Assembly (NCBI GenBank): GCA_002077065.1
Contig: NAJO01000052.1
Span: 1 to 64,000, forward strand
Reading direction: 5' to 3'
DNA length: 64,000 bases
Source of the DNA: Cryoendolithus antarcticus
Taxonomy: Eukaryota; Ascomycota; Dothideomycetes; Cladosporiales; Cladosporiaceae
The notes under the pieces: generated by a model
The model's database searches: none
Seen by the model: only the letters and a program-made list of their open reading frames with translations
What the model was told of the DNA's origin: nothing
Position numbers and translations under genes: made by a program
Shown: positions 12,558-22,330 of the stretch, piece by piece
How the letters are laid out: each line of letters opens with the position of its first letter
Numbering within the stretch: position 1 is the stretch's first letter

Positions 12558-13864
12558 ATGGCACCAAGCGCCATCCTCCCGGAATTCGTGGACGTCGTCC
12601 CTCAGAAGAAGGACAATCTAGGCCTACCGGGCCCTGCTCGCGCCAGGCTCGAGAAGGCCGGAGTCGATCTTAGCGAAGGCTATCCAGTGAGTTGTGCAGT
12701 GCATAGTCCTGATCTGCAACCAGTCGCTCATTCCGAATCCAGTATCGCCCAGATCGCCCACTATACCTACAAGATGTCTACGCTCTACGTGACTATGACC
12801 GCGAGTATACCGATGCCGGCACACGAGCAGACCCGAAGAAACAGGAACTGCTCTCGGCAGCTAAGGAGGTGAAGCACTTGACAGCGCACATCGGCACCGA
12901 GATCGTGGGCTTGCAACTCAAAGACCTCACAGATCAGCAAAAAGATGAGTTGGCGTTACTGATTGCTGAACGGAGTGTCGTCTTCTTCCGAGATCAAGAC
13001 TTGAGTGAGTCTAATCGATCGTGGAGAGCTTTGCTCTATGAGGGCAGAAGCTCGTTCACTGACATCACCAGGCCCGCAGAGGCAACTTGAGCTCGGCGAG
13101 TACTGGGGTGAGATCGAGGTGCATCCACAAGTCCCGCATGTTCCAGGTCTACCTGGCACTAGCGTGATCTGGCCAGATATCTTTAGGGCCGACTTTGGCG
13201 CAAGCTTTCGGAAGCCTGTAGGTACTCAAAACTGGCATACGGATCTCGTGCATGAAAGGCAGCCGGCAGGTATCACGCATTTGCACAATGATACGGTGCC
13301 TAGCATCGGCGGCGACACCTTGTGGTCCAGTGGCTATTCTGCTTACGAGGTGAGTCAATGTGCATCTCTGCAAGCTGATCAGTGACTGATTATTGTCAGA
13401 AACTATCCCCTGAGTTCAGGAAGATCATCGACGGCCGTAGTGCCGTATTCCGAAGCGCACACACCTACCTCGATCGCGAGAACCCAAACGCTGGCCCGAA
13501 GTACATCGAGCGCACTCATCCAATCGTGCGGGTGCACCCAGCTACTGGTTGGAAGAGTCTCTTCGTGAATCGTGCAATGACAGATCGCATCGTCGGCCTC
13601 GACAAAGCTGAGAGCGATGTGATATTGGGGTACCTCTTCAAGGTGTATGAGTCCAATGTCGACATCCAGGTGCGCTTCAAGTGGACTCCCGGCTCGAGTG
13701 CTCTGTGGGACAACAGAGTTACGATGCACAATGCCTCCTACGATTATGGCGGACTGGAGCCGAGGCACGGCACGCGTGTGGTCAGCTTAGCTGAGAAGCC
13801 ATTGTTCAAGGCAGATGCGCCGACCAGACGTCAGGCTTTGGGTCTTGCAGGAGAGGACGACTGA
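12558..13864 (+). CDS. TauD/TfdA-type Fe(II)/2-oxoglutarate dioxygenase, JLP1-like
   Basis: A non-heme iron dioxygenase that hydroxylates its substrate with 2-oxoglutarate and O2. In the yeast relative JLP1 the substrates are sulfonates such as taurine, releasing sulfite. Exons are 12558-12686, 12743-13004, 13072-13349 and 13400-13864, giving 377 residues with all phases consistent. Visible are the N-terminal run PYRPDRPLYLQDVYALRDYD, the strand VVFFRDQDLSPQRQLELGEY, the iron-binding pair in NWHTDLVHE, the distal histidine region in WDNRVTMHNA and the 2-oxoglutarate-binding arginine in HGTRVVSL. All catalytic residues are therefore present. The neighbour on the other side of the shared promoter is an anion symporter, fitting an uptake and cleavage pair. 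The exact substrate is not shown; some fungal members act on other small acids. Confidence 0.88.
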
Positions 13865-14512
13865 GACAATAGGTACTTCTCTGTGGTGGTCATTTCGTTT
13901 CGCTGCTACGTAGATCGGAACTGGTTTCGACTCGTTGCACATATAGGTTGGACGAGCAAAGTACCGATGAGGGTCGCCCCTGATGATGTGTGCACTTGCT
14001 TTGAGCCGGCCGCTTCCCATGACCGAAGACACGTTTGTAGATTTGCTTGTCGCCGTATCGGCACTTCCTGGATCATGATGCCTTCCCGACGCCGAATTCA
14101 CCGATCTTGGACGCTGCGTACAGGGCATGCAGCGGTTCGCGCTCGGAAAAGGAAGCCGGATTGATATGAACGAGGAGGAGCAAGTTGGATATATACTGCA
14201 TTGAGTAGCCGACGCCCACTAGTGCCCGCTGTACCGCGACGTGTCAGAGTATAGCGGACTGTTGCCTGGCTCGCATATGCCGCTCGGCAATGAGGGTACT
14301 AAACCCCAGCATACATCGCAAGGATCAATACCATGGAAGCGGCACTGCCAACTATCTCGCGGCGGTGAATATCATACGAATCCGTAAGACCCATCAAATT
14401 CTCCTTTTCGTCATCTCGCTCGTCGTCGTCCTCCCTTTCCCTATCCCATAGAGCGCTGAGGCCAGACAAGCCACGACCTCCATAGCTCAGCACCACCGGA
14501 GACACCGCGAGA
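13865..14512. other. Intergenic, nothing recognised
   Basis: A minus-strand frame at 14299-14556 has hydrophobic ends and an acidic middle, but it has no ATG and overlaps the next gene, so I do not call it. Confidence 0.5.
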
Positions 14513-15181
14513 ATGGCAGCGAAGCACAAGGACGAGAAGCAGATCGAGCTGGCCAAGCATCTTGATCACATACCATGGTCGGACGAATACGAGAAGATGA
14601 TATCAGGCATGCTCTACGATTCATTCGTCCCGGAACTGTCAGCAGCTCGCTTCAAGGCCCGCAGATGGTGCCACGAGTATAACAGCACGTTCCCAGAGGA
14701 CCCCAGTGCAGACTTCGACAGTCTGCTGAAAGATCGCATGGTCGTACTCAGAAAGCTGCTTGGTCACGTGGAGGGCGAGGAGGTCTTCATTGAGCCTCCC
14801 TTCCGCGTGGACTACGGCTGCAACATCAGCCTTGGAGCGCGCTTCTATGCCAACTTCAATCTCACGATACTGGACTGCGGACTAGTGACGATCGGCAAGA
14901 ACGTTATGTTTGGGCCCAATGTGAGCATCTTCGCTGCGACACACGAGGTGGAAGTGCAAAGTCGGAGGGACAATGTCGAGTACGCCAAGCCAGTCGTCAT
15001 CGGAGACGACTGTTGGGTTGGAGGCCATGCTGTAATCATGCCTGGAGTCACTATCGGGAAAGGCTGCACGATTGGTGCTTCGAGCGTGGTCACTCACGAC
15101 ATCCCAGATTGGAGCGTAGCTATGGGAGTATCCGCGAGGGTCGTGAAGAAAGTCACGCCCATCAAGGACGCAGAGCCGTAG
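14513..15181 (+). CDS. Maltose/galactoside O-acetyltransferase-like protein
   Basis: A 222-residue cytosolic acetyltransferase of the left-handed beta-helix family, moving acetyl from acetyl-CoA to a sugar or similar hydroxyl. The N-terminal Mac-type helical region (about residues 25-60, KMISGMLYDSFVPELSAARF) precedes the hexapeptide-repeat beta-helix (about residues 95-205, with repeats such as VTIGKNVMFGPNVSIFAATH and VIMPGVTIGKGCTIGASSVV). The catalytic histidine is expected in AATHEVE, matching the ATH of bacterial MAA and GAT enzymes. Length is typical (bacterial relatives are near 185-205) and the gene is intronless, as in many fungal members that look bacterial in origin. The acceptor sugar is unknown. 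Confidence 0.85.
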   Translation: MAAKHKDEKQIELAKHLDHIPWSDEYEKMISGMLYDSFVPELSAARFKARRWCHEYNSTFPEDPSADFDSLLKDRMVVLRKLLGHVEGEEVFIEPPFRVDYGCNISLGARFYANFNLTILDCGLVTIGKNVMFGPNVSIFAATHEVEVQSRRDNVEYAKPVVIGDDCWVGGHAVIMPGVTIGKGCTIGASSVVTHDIPDWSVAMGVSARVVKKVTPIKDAEP

Positions 15182-15415
15182 CTGATTCCTGACCTCGCTT
15201 CGATGGACGTGATTAGTGCTGTACCCAGGCATTCATCACCAATGCTGTGCACTGCACACAAGTTCTGATGAGAGGCCTGGAAACTTTGCAAGATTGCAAT
15301 TAATGGGAGCGGACTTTCGCAGGTCTATTGCAGCAGGGTCAACGTCTCGTGGCCAAGTCCGTTGCAGCAACGCATGACTCGTCTACGTTCGCCAGCCAGG
15401 CTGTCTCAAAGTTCC

Positions 15416-16517
15416 CTACGCCTGCTTCTCCGCCTCACTCAGTGTCACATCCGTGCTCGGCCAGAAGTGGCTCAGATCTCCCACAGGCAGCTTGACCGGT
15501 AGCCGCATCTCGAAAGCCATGATGACGAAGGTCATGTACCATCCGAGAGCCGCCACTATGAAGAGGAGAGCGCCGCCAGTCTGCAAGTCTTGTCAGTACG
15601 ATCAATAGACCAACCTCGTAGGGGCTCGGCACTGACCTTCTGCAGCTTCAATGCCATCGTATAATCGGCCCTTGCCACAGCAAAGTATGCTCCAGACAGC
15701 ACCCAGGCACCTAGGGTCACGAAGAGGAAGATTCCGGCGAAGATTACGTTGGTCTTCAGCGTGAAGATGAAGAAAGTGCTACCCGTTGGTCAGCGCGGGT
15801 CCCTCACTTTCTCGGAGATTCAGACTCACAATAGCGCAAAACCCCAAACGATCAAGTATAACGCAATAGCAGCATTGTACTCTTTGCTTGCTGCGCCCTC
15901 TGCTGCGTTTCCGGTGGTGCTATACGCAGCTGCAAGTCCAAGTGTCGGGAGTTGCAGTAGTCCGAAGCTGAGCCAGAAGACCGAGAAGAGGCTGCACACC
16001 ATCATGGGGAAGAAGTTGCCTTCCAATGAGTTAGTGATGGTCAAGCTTCAGCTCTCGGCTCCGCTCCGAAACGTACCCATCACCCACTCGAAGATTGTCG
16101 CCAGAATTAGCAGCACCGGGCCTACGCGTTCAAAAGTCAGTCAATGGTCTATAACATAGCATAGACAGACGCTACCGGTGAAGAAGAATATTCCCGCGAC
16201 GCCCGATAGTCCAGCGGCGCCGCCCCAGCCCATGAGTCTGCCCAAGTCAGTATAGGTACCGATGCGACCACCCGAAGCCCTGAGTCTCACATCGTCGCGA
16301 ACGTGAACGTGCTGATCACAAATCCAACAAAACCCATAGGCGTCGGGTTTGCGAAGCGTTTGTTCGCATCGCTCTGTGTCGGGACCTTCGGCGTAAGGTA
16401 CAGCTTCTCCCATAGCTCAGGCGAGATCGTGATATTCGTATCTGTCTTGTGAAGGGAAGGTCCAGCGTGGTGGATCGCTTCATGGTCCAGACCGTTCGTT
16501 GTGTGTTCTGCAGCCAT
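15416..16517 (-). CDS. GPR1/FUN34/YaaH family membrane protein (acetate/ammonium transporter type)
   Basis: A six-helix plasma-membrane protein of the acetate uptake transporter family (yeast Ady2/Ato, Yarrowia Gpr1). I reconstruct six exons: 16291-16517, 16176-16237, 16077-16121, 15830-16019, 15637-15778 and 15416-15580, giving 276 residues with all phases closing. The family signature near the first helix is seen as FANPTPMGFVGFV (usual form NPxPxGL). Other landmarks are GWGGAAGLSGVAGIFFFTG, EWVMGNFFPMMVCSLFSVFW and FFIFTLKTNVIFAGIFLFV. The N-terminal tail is hydrophilic (about 55 residues) with an ELWEKLYLTPK stretch, as in fungal members. Acetate is the usual substrate; ammonium export has also been proposed for yeast paralogues. 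Confidence 0.9.
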
Positions 16518-17315
16518 CGCGGCAAGGTCTTATGGTTGGACTGGGCTACAGCGAGTAGGACTAAGCGGCTGGTCCGTCTATCGCGACTCTTACAGTGAGG
16601 TAAGGAAAAGGTGAGATACCCAGCTGAACCACATGGCCCCAGCAGCCCTCAAGTACAGCACCCATGCCCTTCAGCCACCACGCATCACCTGTTATCGTCC
16701 TGCATCCAGACTCTACACCACGGTCTTGGGACCGATCAGCTCACTGCGAGTCAGCCTGCAACAGCTTGTGCCATTGGTCGATATACTCGCATACCCCGTG
16801 GGGAGCACATGAAGAGCACATGGGTCGTGACTCGTATTGATCTACCGTCAAAGAACTCTATGCGGGGTACATGTAGAAGGTCACGGCAGTTGTCTTGGAG
16901 GCACAAGCGAGATGCGCCAAGACGTGCGAGTGGTGAGAGGAATCAGAGAATGGTGGGCATGTTATATATGTTGGATGCGAGACCGAGCCAGTTGGCGGTA
17001 TACCGATCGGGCTGTTCGCGCGATGCTTGACATACTTGGGATACGTGCTCGATACTTGGCTTGACTTGACATGTGGCTATGATAGATCTCTTCGCTGGTG
17101 AACCATTTTGACTAGCACTATTGTGGCGGCCCCATTGCCGCAGATAGCCCGACACAAGCGCTATATGTTCGGATCCAGTGGGCAGGCGAGGTTGTGGAGC
17201 CGCCGTTATGAACAGCATGGACAACGAGCTCGAAGTAGCGACTGAGGGGATCGATACAAAGGCTACAAAGTCTTCCGGCTCCTGCCGTTCCCCTCGCAGC
17301 TCTTCGAACCTGTAT
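16518..17315. other. Intergenic, nothing recognised
   Basis: Upstream of the GPR1-type gene and downstream of choline kinase. No reading frame resembles a protein family. Confidence 0.5.
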
Positions 17316-19769
17316 CTAGTAAGCCACCGTCTTGACCTTCTCGACCAACCCCTCTGGCAAGTCCTCCTCCTTCACCAACCCCATCTGCAGCATATCGCCC
17401 CAGAAGAACATAGCCCGATGCTGCGCATATCCCAGGTAATCAAATTCCTCATCCTCCTCCTCCTTCGCCTCACTCTCGTGCGTCTCTAGCTTCGCAAGAG
17501 TCTTGTACTCGCTATCACTATCTCCTTCATCGTCGTCTTCGATGCCAGGGATTGCGGTGTCTTTCTTATCGCTAAAGTCGGGCATACCAGCGATCTTCGC
17601 TTGTACGATGCCCCAAGCTACCCATTGAGAGGTGTTGGCGATGCGCCAGAGGCGTGTCTCGTGGAGGAGACGCTTGACTTCTGCGTCTTCGGCCGCTTTC
17701 TCAGCGGTGTCATCGTACTTGGCGGGCTGCGTGCCTTGCGATGGGTTGCGAGCGTCGAGCATGAAGGCCGAGATGCTCGAGGTTGTCCGCTTCGGAGTGC
17801 TAGTGGTAGAGCCGGCCGACGAGGCAGGACTCTGTGCCTTCATCATTGGCGTAGTAACGTTGAACTGCGGTCGATGCCTGACATACGCACGGACAAAGCG
17901 ATCTTGCTCTTCGGGCGTTGGGTAGCGGTTCGTATTGCATGCGTATGGCTTCTTCTCGTCGTGGTAATTATAGCACCATTCCGTGAAGTGGTTGGCAAAC
18001 TCCAGACCCTGCACATTGGCATTCGCATACTCAAAGTCAATGACAATCAGCTGCTTGTGCGAGTTCGCAGGCAGCAGTAACGGTGACTGATCAGTAGGCA
18101 CAAGGCGCAGGATGTTGCCGTACTGAGTATCGTTGTGAGCGAACACAAGCTGCTCGCTGACCTTCTTCGCACTGCCGTACTCGTTCTGCAACCATTCGCG
18201 GTACTTCTCCACAGCGGAGCGGAAGACATGCCATTCAACGCCACAGATTAGTCCCCGACGCTTCCAGGTATCAGGTCCAGTAGGCTTTACTCCAGGTGGC
18301 ATGGACTTGACCTCATTGTCCATCCACAGCACGACCTGCTCAACACGCTGAACCCACTTGTCCCAGTTCAGCCACACAAATGGCCCATCGTCACGTTCTC
18401 GATCGAGCAACTCAATGCCATCGTGCAACTCCCGCATACGCTTTGCGATTTGACGACTTACGTCCGGGCTGCGTAGCTCCTCGGGCGTGAGGGCAAGCGC
18501 ATGGAAGTACTCCTCGAATCGACCGTTGCCAAAGGTGCCCAGCATGCGAGGCCCGATGCGCTTACGTGCCAATCGTCGCAGAATCTGCAACTCTGAGTCT
18601 CGGTCTATGAGATGCTCCACTTGCGGGCCGTAGATACGTAGTAGTAGCTTGGGTGGTGGCTTCTTCGGGGCTGGTTGCGCACTACCCTCGGCGTGCTGTT
18701 TCTCGTTGCGTGCAGGTAGCTCGTTTGGCGGTGACACGACGTAGACAGCATTCGTCAATGCGCCACTGAGTCTGTCCACCGTGATCTGCCCGCTCATCTG
18801 CATTGAAACCCTGCGCCACCCCTTGAGCCGTAGCGTATGTGTCAATCGCACAATCTCAAACTTGAAACTCGCCCAAGCGTCCGTGTCACGATAAGAAGCT
18901 ATCTGTCGGAGGTCATCGTCATCAGAAGCATCCGATGCACCGCCAGGCTGAGCCACAGTCTTTGAATTGTCCAAGATCGCGTCGCAGGAGGGTACGAGAA
19001 CATCGCCATCAACGTACTCCGTATCCGAAGATCCACCAGCAGTAGATCCCTTTCGCTTGTGGCCGTGCTTTAGAGAAATCGACGAAAGCTTACTGCGTAA
19101 CGAGTGCTTCCGATGGCCACGGGACGCTTTCGAGACCGCCATACGCTTCATAATCTCCTCCAGTCGGCTCAGATCGATATCAGAGTCCGATCCAGAGTCA
19201 TTCGCATTAGTAGCAGGTACTGGCTCAGCCGACTTTTGATCAGTCTTCGACAACTTCCTCTCCTTCCTCCTAACCCGCTTCGCCTTCTCCTCCGCGACCC
19301 AAGAAGACACCTCATCAAGGACATGATCAACATGCCTCGAACGGTACCCATGCTCCCCCGTCCCCCTCTCATCACTCTGACTCGCCCCATCCAGCGAGCC
19401 CGAAGCCGGCTGCTGCAGAGAGGTCATACTCGGCCGTCCAGACAGCCGATACGAGCTGAGTCCCTTAACCAACGGCCTGCGAGGAGCTCGCTCGCCGTCA
19501 AGGCTAAAAAAATCATCGGATTGCTTTGGTTTTGCGAGCATCATGGGCGAGATTGTCTCCGCATTTGGGGCGATAGAGACAGATTTCGGGGTCGTTTTGG
19601 GCGAGGCAGCATAGCTTAGTCCGAGGTACGAGCTTGGGGAGGCGCAATCGGATCCTTTGACTGAGTCTTGCTTCAGTATGCCGGGCTTGGGCGATGCATT
19701 CGAGGGAGGCATCGTGATTGAGGCGCTTGGGTAGTGTTGATGATCTGAAGTGCTCACAGTGCCAGTCAT
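17316..19769 (-). CDS. CKI1: Choline (ethanolamine) kinase
   Basis: Phosphorylates choline, and often ethanolamine, with ATP as the first step of the CDP-choline (Kennedy) route to phosphatidylcholine; cytosolic. Single exon, 817 residues. The first 280 or so residues are low-complexity, Ser- and Lys-rich, with coil-forming KAKRVRRKERKLSKTDQK, and are probably disordered and phosphorylated. A choline-kinase N-terminal segment (LTHTLRLKGWRRVSM, then DRLSGALTNAVYVV) follows. The kinase core carries Brenner's phosphotransferase motif FAHNDTQYGNIL at about residues 540-551 and the choline-kinase motif VIDFEYANANVQGLEFANHF at about 575, so the catalytic Asp and metal-binding Asp are present. A C-terminal acidic stretch precedes the end. 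Fungal orthologues are similarly long. Choline versus ethanolamine preference cannot be read from sequence. Confidence 0.92.
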   Translation of the reverse strand: MTGTVSTSDHQHYPSASITMPPSNASPKPGILKQDSVKGSDCASPSSYLGLSYAASPKTTPKSVSIAPNAETISPMMLAKPKQSDDFFSLDGERAPRRPLVKGLSSYRLSGRPSMTSLQQPASGSLDGASQSDERGTGEHGYRSRHVDHVLDEVSSWVAEEKAKRVRRKERKLSKTDQKSAEPVPATNANDSGSDSDIDLSRLEEIMKRMAVSKASRGHRKHSLRSKLSSISLKHGHKRKGSTAGGSSDTEYVDGDVLVPSCDAILDNSKTVAQPGGASDASDDDDLRQIASYRDTDAWASFKFEIVRLTHTLRLKGWRRVSMQMSGQITVDRLSGALTNAVYVVSPPNELPARNEKQHAEGSAQPAPKKPPPKLLLRIYGPQVEHLIDRDSELQILRRLARKRIGPRMLGTFGNGRFEEYFHALALTPEELRSPDVSRQIAKRMRELHDGIELLDRERDDGPFVWLNWDKWVQRVEQVVLWMDNEVKSMPPGVKPTGPDTWKRRGLICGVEWHVFRSAVEKYREWLQNEYGSAKKVSEQLVFAHNDTQYGNILRLVPTDQSPLLLPANSHKQLIVIDFEYANANVQGLEFANHFTEWCYNYHDEKKPYACNTNRYPTPEEQDRFVRAYVRHRPQFNVTTPMMKAQSPASSAGSTTSTPKRTTSSISAFMLDARNPSQGTQPAKYDDTAEKAAEDAEVKRLLHETRLWRIANTSQWVAWGIVQAKIAGMPDFSDKKDTAIPGIEDDDEGDSDSEYKTLAKLETHESEAKEEEDEEFDYLGYAQHRAMFFWGDMLQMGLVKEEDLPEGLVEKVKTVAY

Positions 19770-20097
19770 GCGGTAGTCTATGGCACGGTAGTCTATGACG
19801 ATTCACTTCCTACGGCCGGATGCATGATTCCAGTTGGTCGCAAGACTACAGACGCTGTATTACGCACAAAGTTATTTCTTCTTCTTACTGCCAACTAATT
19901 CCGCAACGTCTCGTCACTGGTGTTATCGCCAGGCACGTGTCAATTTGACTTCGATGCACGTGCCAAGGCGGGCGGGCAACGTCCCCTGTCACTCCCCGAG
20001 CATGTGAAAGTGGGATGACTATGGCACAGAATGAAAGCGGGCTATGGACAATACAAAAGGGTATCACACGTCCTCCTTACACAACGCTCTCCTTCAT
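19770..20097. other. Intergenic between choline kinase promoter and LSB5-like 3' end
   Basis: Contains two CACGTG-containing stretches (near 19934 and 19957). No gene seen. Confidence 0.4.
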
Positions 20098-21816
20098 CTA
20101 CACTCCTCGCAACCCTCCAGTCCCAGCAACATCGACCCTCGACCTTCGATCAGCCTTGCGTGCCTCGACCTCTCGGATCCCATACTGCGCGTCGTTCCTA
20201 CCGATCGTGCTGTGCCCGTCAATTTCAGCAACACTCTGCCGGGCCTGTGCGCCCCATGCAGTCGCGTCTCGCGGAGCATTATTCTGCGGCACGTCGTTTC
20301 GTGCAGGCGTCGGACCAGCGTTGTTTTGTGAGCGCGGCGCATTGCTTAGCGGTACGTCGTTCCAAGCAGGCGTCGGACCAGCATTGTTATGCGGACCCGA
20401 GTTCGAGTTCGGCCGTATGGGCGAGACAGGCGACGAGGGATCGTAGAGCGATGAGGTGTAGGCATTATTGAGCTCGGTTGTGTTGTGTCTGGTCGTGTTA
20501 TTGTAAGGTGACTGTGTCGAGGCGTAGGGCTCTTGGGTTCGTGCAGGATTGCGAGCGGCTAGAGGGGGAGCGTTGAAGCCTGTGGAAGCGTTGGGTGTCG
20601 CTTCGCGGTCTACTGGGTCGGCGAAAGGATCATTCGTGGGGCCAGTTGGTAGCTGCTGTTGCTGAGGTGGAGGGCCTGGAGGTGCGTGGTAGACTTCTTG
20701 GTCACGCCCACTTCCGATTGTCGCTGCTCCATACCCATTCCGTGGTTGTCGCTGAGTCGGCGCAGACGCGAATAGGCTCTCGGACCGCTCATGATTGGCA
20801 GGGTTGGCGAAAGGTCCGGACACGTTGTCCACTGCATCTGGCGGCGGACTCTGATTAATACCCAATGCTCGTCTCGCCTCAAGCAACACCCGCTGATACC
20901 TCGACCCGGCCAGACTCAACTGCTCATTCGTCTCAATCAGCGTCAACATCGTGTCATCGTCCGGCGCAGGATTATCACACCCAATGAACTGCTGCATATT
21001 CCTCTGCGCACTCTGACACCGCTCATTGAACTCCCTCGCCAACTCGCTATTCAGGATCTCCTCTTTTGGCGTAGACTGCAGCAGCTGCAGCAGAATCTTC
21101 GATGTGTTCTTCGCCTCCTCAACCCGACTCGCGAGCTCCTGCGGCGAAGGAAGCTGGTTCCTCGTCATAAAGTCGTGCTGGCTATTATGTCTCCTAGACC
21201 GTCCTCCACCGTTCATGGTCGCGCCCTGCATCGGCCGTGCAGTATGCATCGAGCCTGAGAAGCCTTTCTCCTTCCTCCACATCGCGATCAGCCCCGCCAC
21301 GCCCTCATCACCAATCTTATTCACCTCCAACGCATCCAGCGTTTCCCGTAATATTTGCTGCGTACTCCCGTCCTTGCACCCCCTCAGCAACTCCTTCACG
21401 GTCTTAACGAAAGGCGGATCAAAGCACCTCGTGAACGTCGGCCCAGGGTTGTCTGCCAGGATTCTAACCAGCATGATGGAATTATACTGCACGGAGGGTT
21501 TCGAGCTGTACTCCTTCGCGAGGTACTTCTTGATCTGAAGCGCTGCGGCGGTGGCTGCTTGGGGCGAGGACTCGGCGGCTTCGACGATGCTGGGCAGGTG
21601 GAGGTAGTCATCGTCGCGATTGGCGTTTGGAGTGGACTCGCAGAAGAGGCGGATGCTGCGGGAGGCGTTGGCTTCGGGGGAGTCGACCGGGGGGTTCTCG
21701 AGTTGAAGAGAGTCTGAGTTAGAGCCTATGGTTTTGAGTGAGCCCGCGCAGACTTCCGACGGAGTTCAAGAGAGCTTACTCTTCGTCCTGCTAAGCAGGC
21801 CTGTGAAGCGCTTCAT
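20098..21816 (-). CDS. VHS/GAT-domain actin and endocytosis adaptor, LSB5-like
   Basis: A cytoplasmic adaptor; yeast Lsb5 binds Las17, Sla1, Arf3 and ubiquitin and works at cortical actin patches. Exon 1 is the 37-base piece 21780-21816 (MKRFTGLLSRTK) and exon 2 is 20098-21713; splicing (GTAAGC to AACTCAG) keeps frame and gives 550 residues. The VHS superhelix covers about residues 20-140 (SVQYNSIMLVRILADNPGPT, then TVKELLRGC). A GAT-type three-helix region follows at about 200-290 (LASRVEEAKNTSKILLQLL, then LIETNEQLSLAGSRYQRVLL). The C-terminal 230 residues are Pro-, Asn- and Gln-rich and carry an imperfect internal repeat. No GAE ear domain is present, which distinguishes it from GGA adaptors. 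Confidence 0.85.
20265..20400 (-). repeat. Imperfect direct repeat within the LSB5-like gene
   Basis: Two copies of a unit of about 20 codons, encoding NNAGPTPAWNDVPLSNAP and NNAGPTPARNDVPQNNAP, separated by a few bases. They lie in the disordered C-terminal tail and look like a recent slippage or unequal-exchange duplication. Confidence 0.75.
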
Positions 21817-22330
21817 GGTCAGTGTGCAATCTGAGGTCGCGATGAGAAATGCACGCCCGCAAGAACGATCAGGTGTACGTCACTAGAAGTCGGGCGATGT
21901 AGGTGAATCGTAAGTTAAGGGAAGATAGCTATAATCAATTACCCGGTCCTAGGGTCGACCTTTAGACATGCAGGGTAGGGATCCACCTCCACATGCGCCA
22001 CGCGAGACAGCTCACCACGCTTCTTGGCGACTACGCAATCGCTGACCGAATGCTACCAAGTCGACAAGACACAGAGATGACACGCAAGCCGGTGGCACAG
22101 TCGGAGTCACGTACACCATGTGCCCGCGCGTCAGCAGCACGTGTTTTGGACGGAAGTGTGTCATTGAGATAGCCCGGTGGATCGACAAATAGACAGTGAC
22201 GACGTGTCTTCGTACGTATCGCACAGTCAGGGCAGTAGATCACAAGGCAGTCTCGGTCCGTCCTGAACGCCTAACGCCATCGCTCCCAACGCAAACAAAA
22301 CAACCACCCACTGCCCCTCGTCTCGACTAA
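21817..22330. other. Intergenic, nothing recognised
   Basis: Promoter side of the LSB5-like gene and 3' side of the DUF2235 gene. No coding signal. Confidence 0.5.

Noticed and set aside
14299..14556. 85-codon minus-strand frame with hydrophobic ends
   Set aside because: It starts without an ATG and overlaps the acetyltransferase gene on the other strand; probably an antisense shadow.
9795..16517. A secondary-metabolite cluster made of transporters, dioxygenase and acetyltransferase
   Set aside because: No backbone enzyme (PKS, NRPS, terpene cyclase or DMATS) is present, and the genes fit primary uptake and catabolism better.
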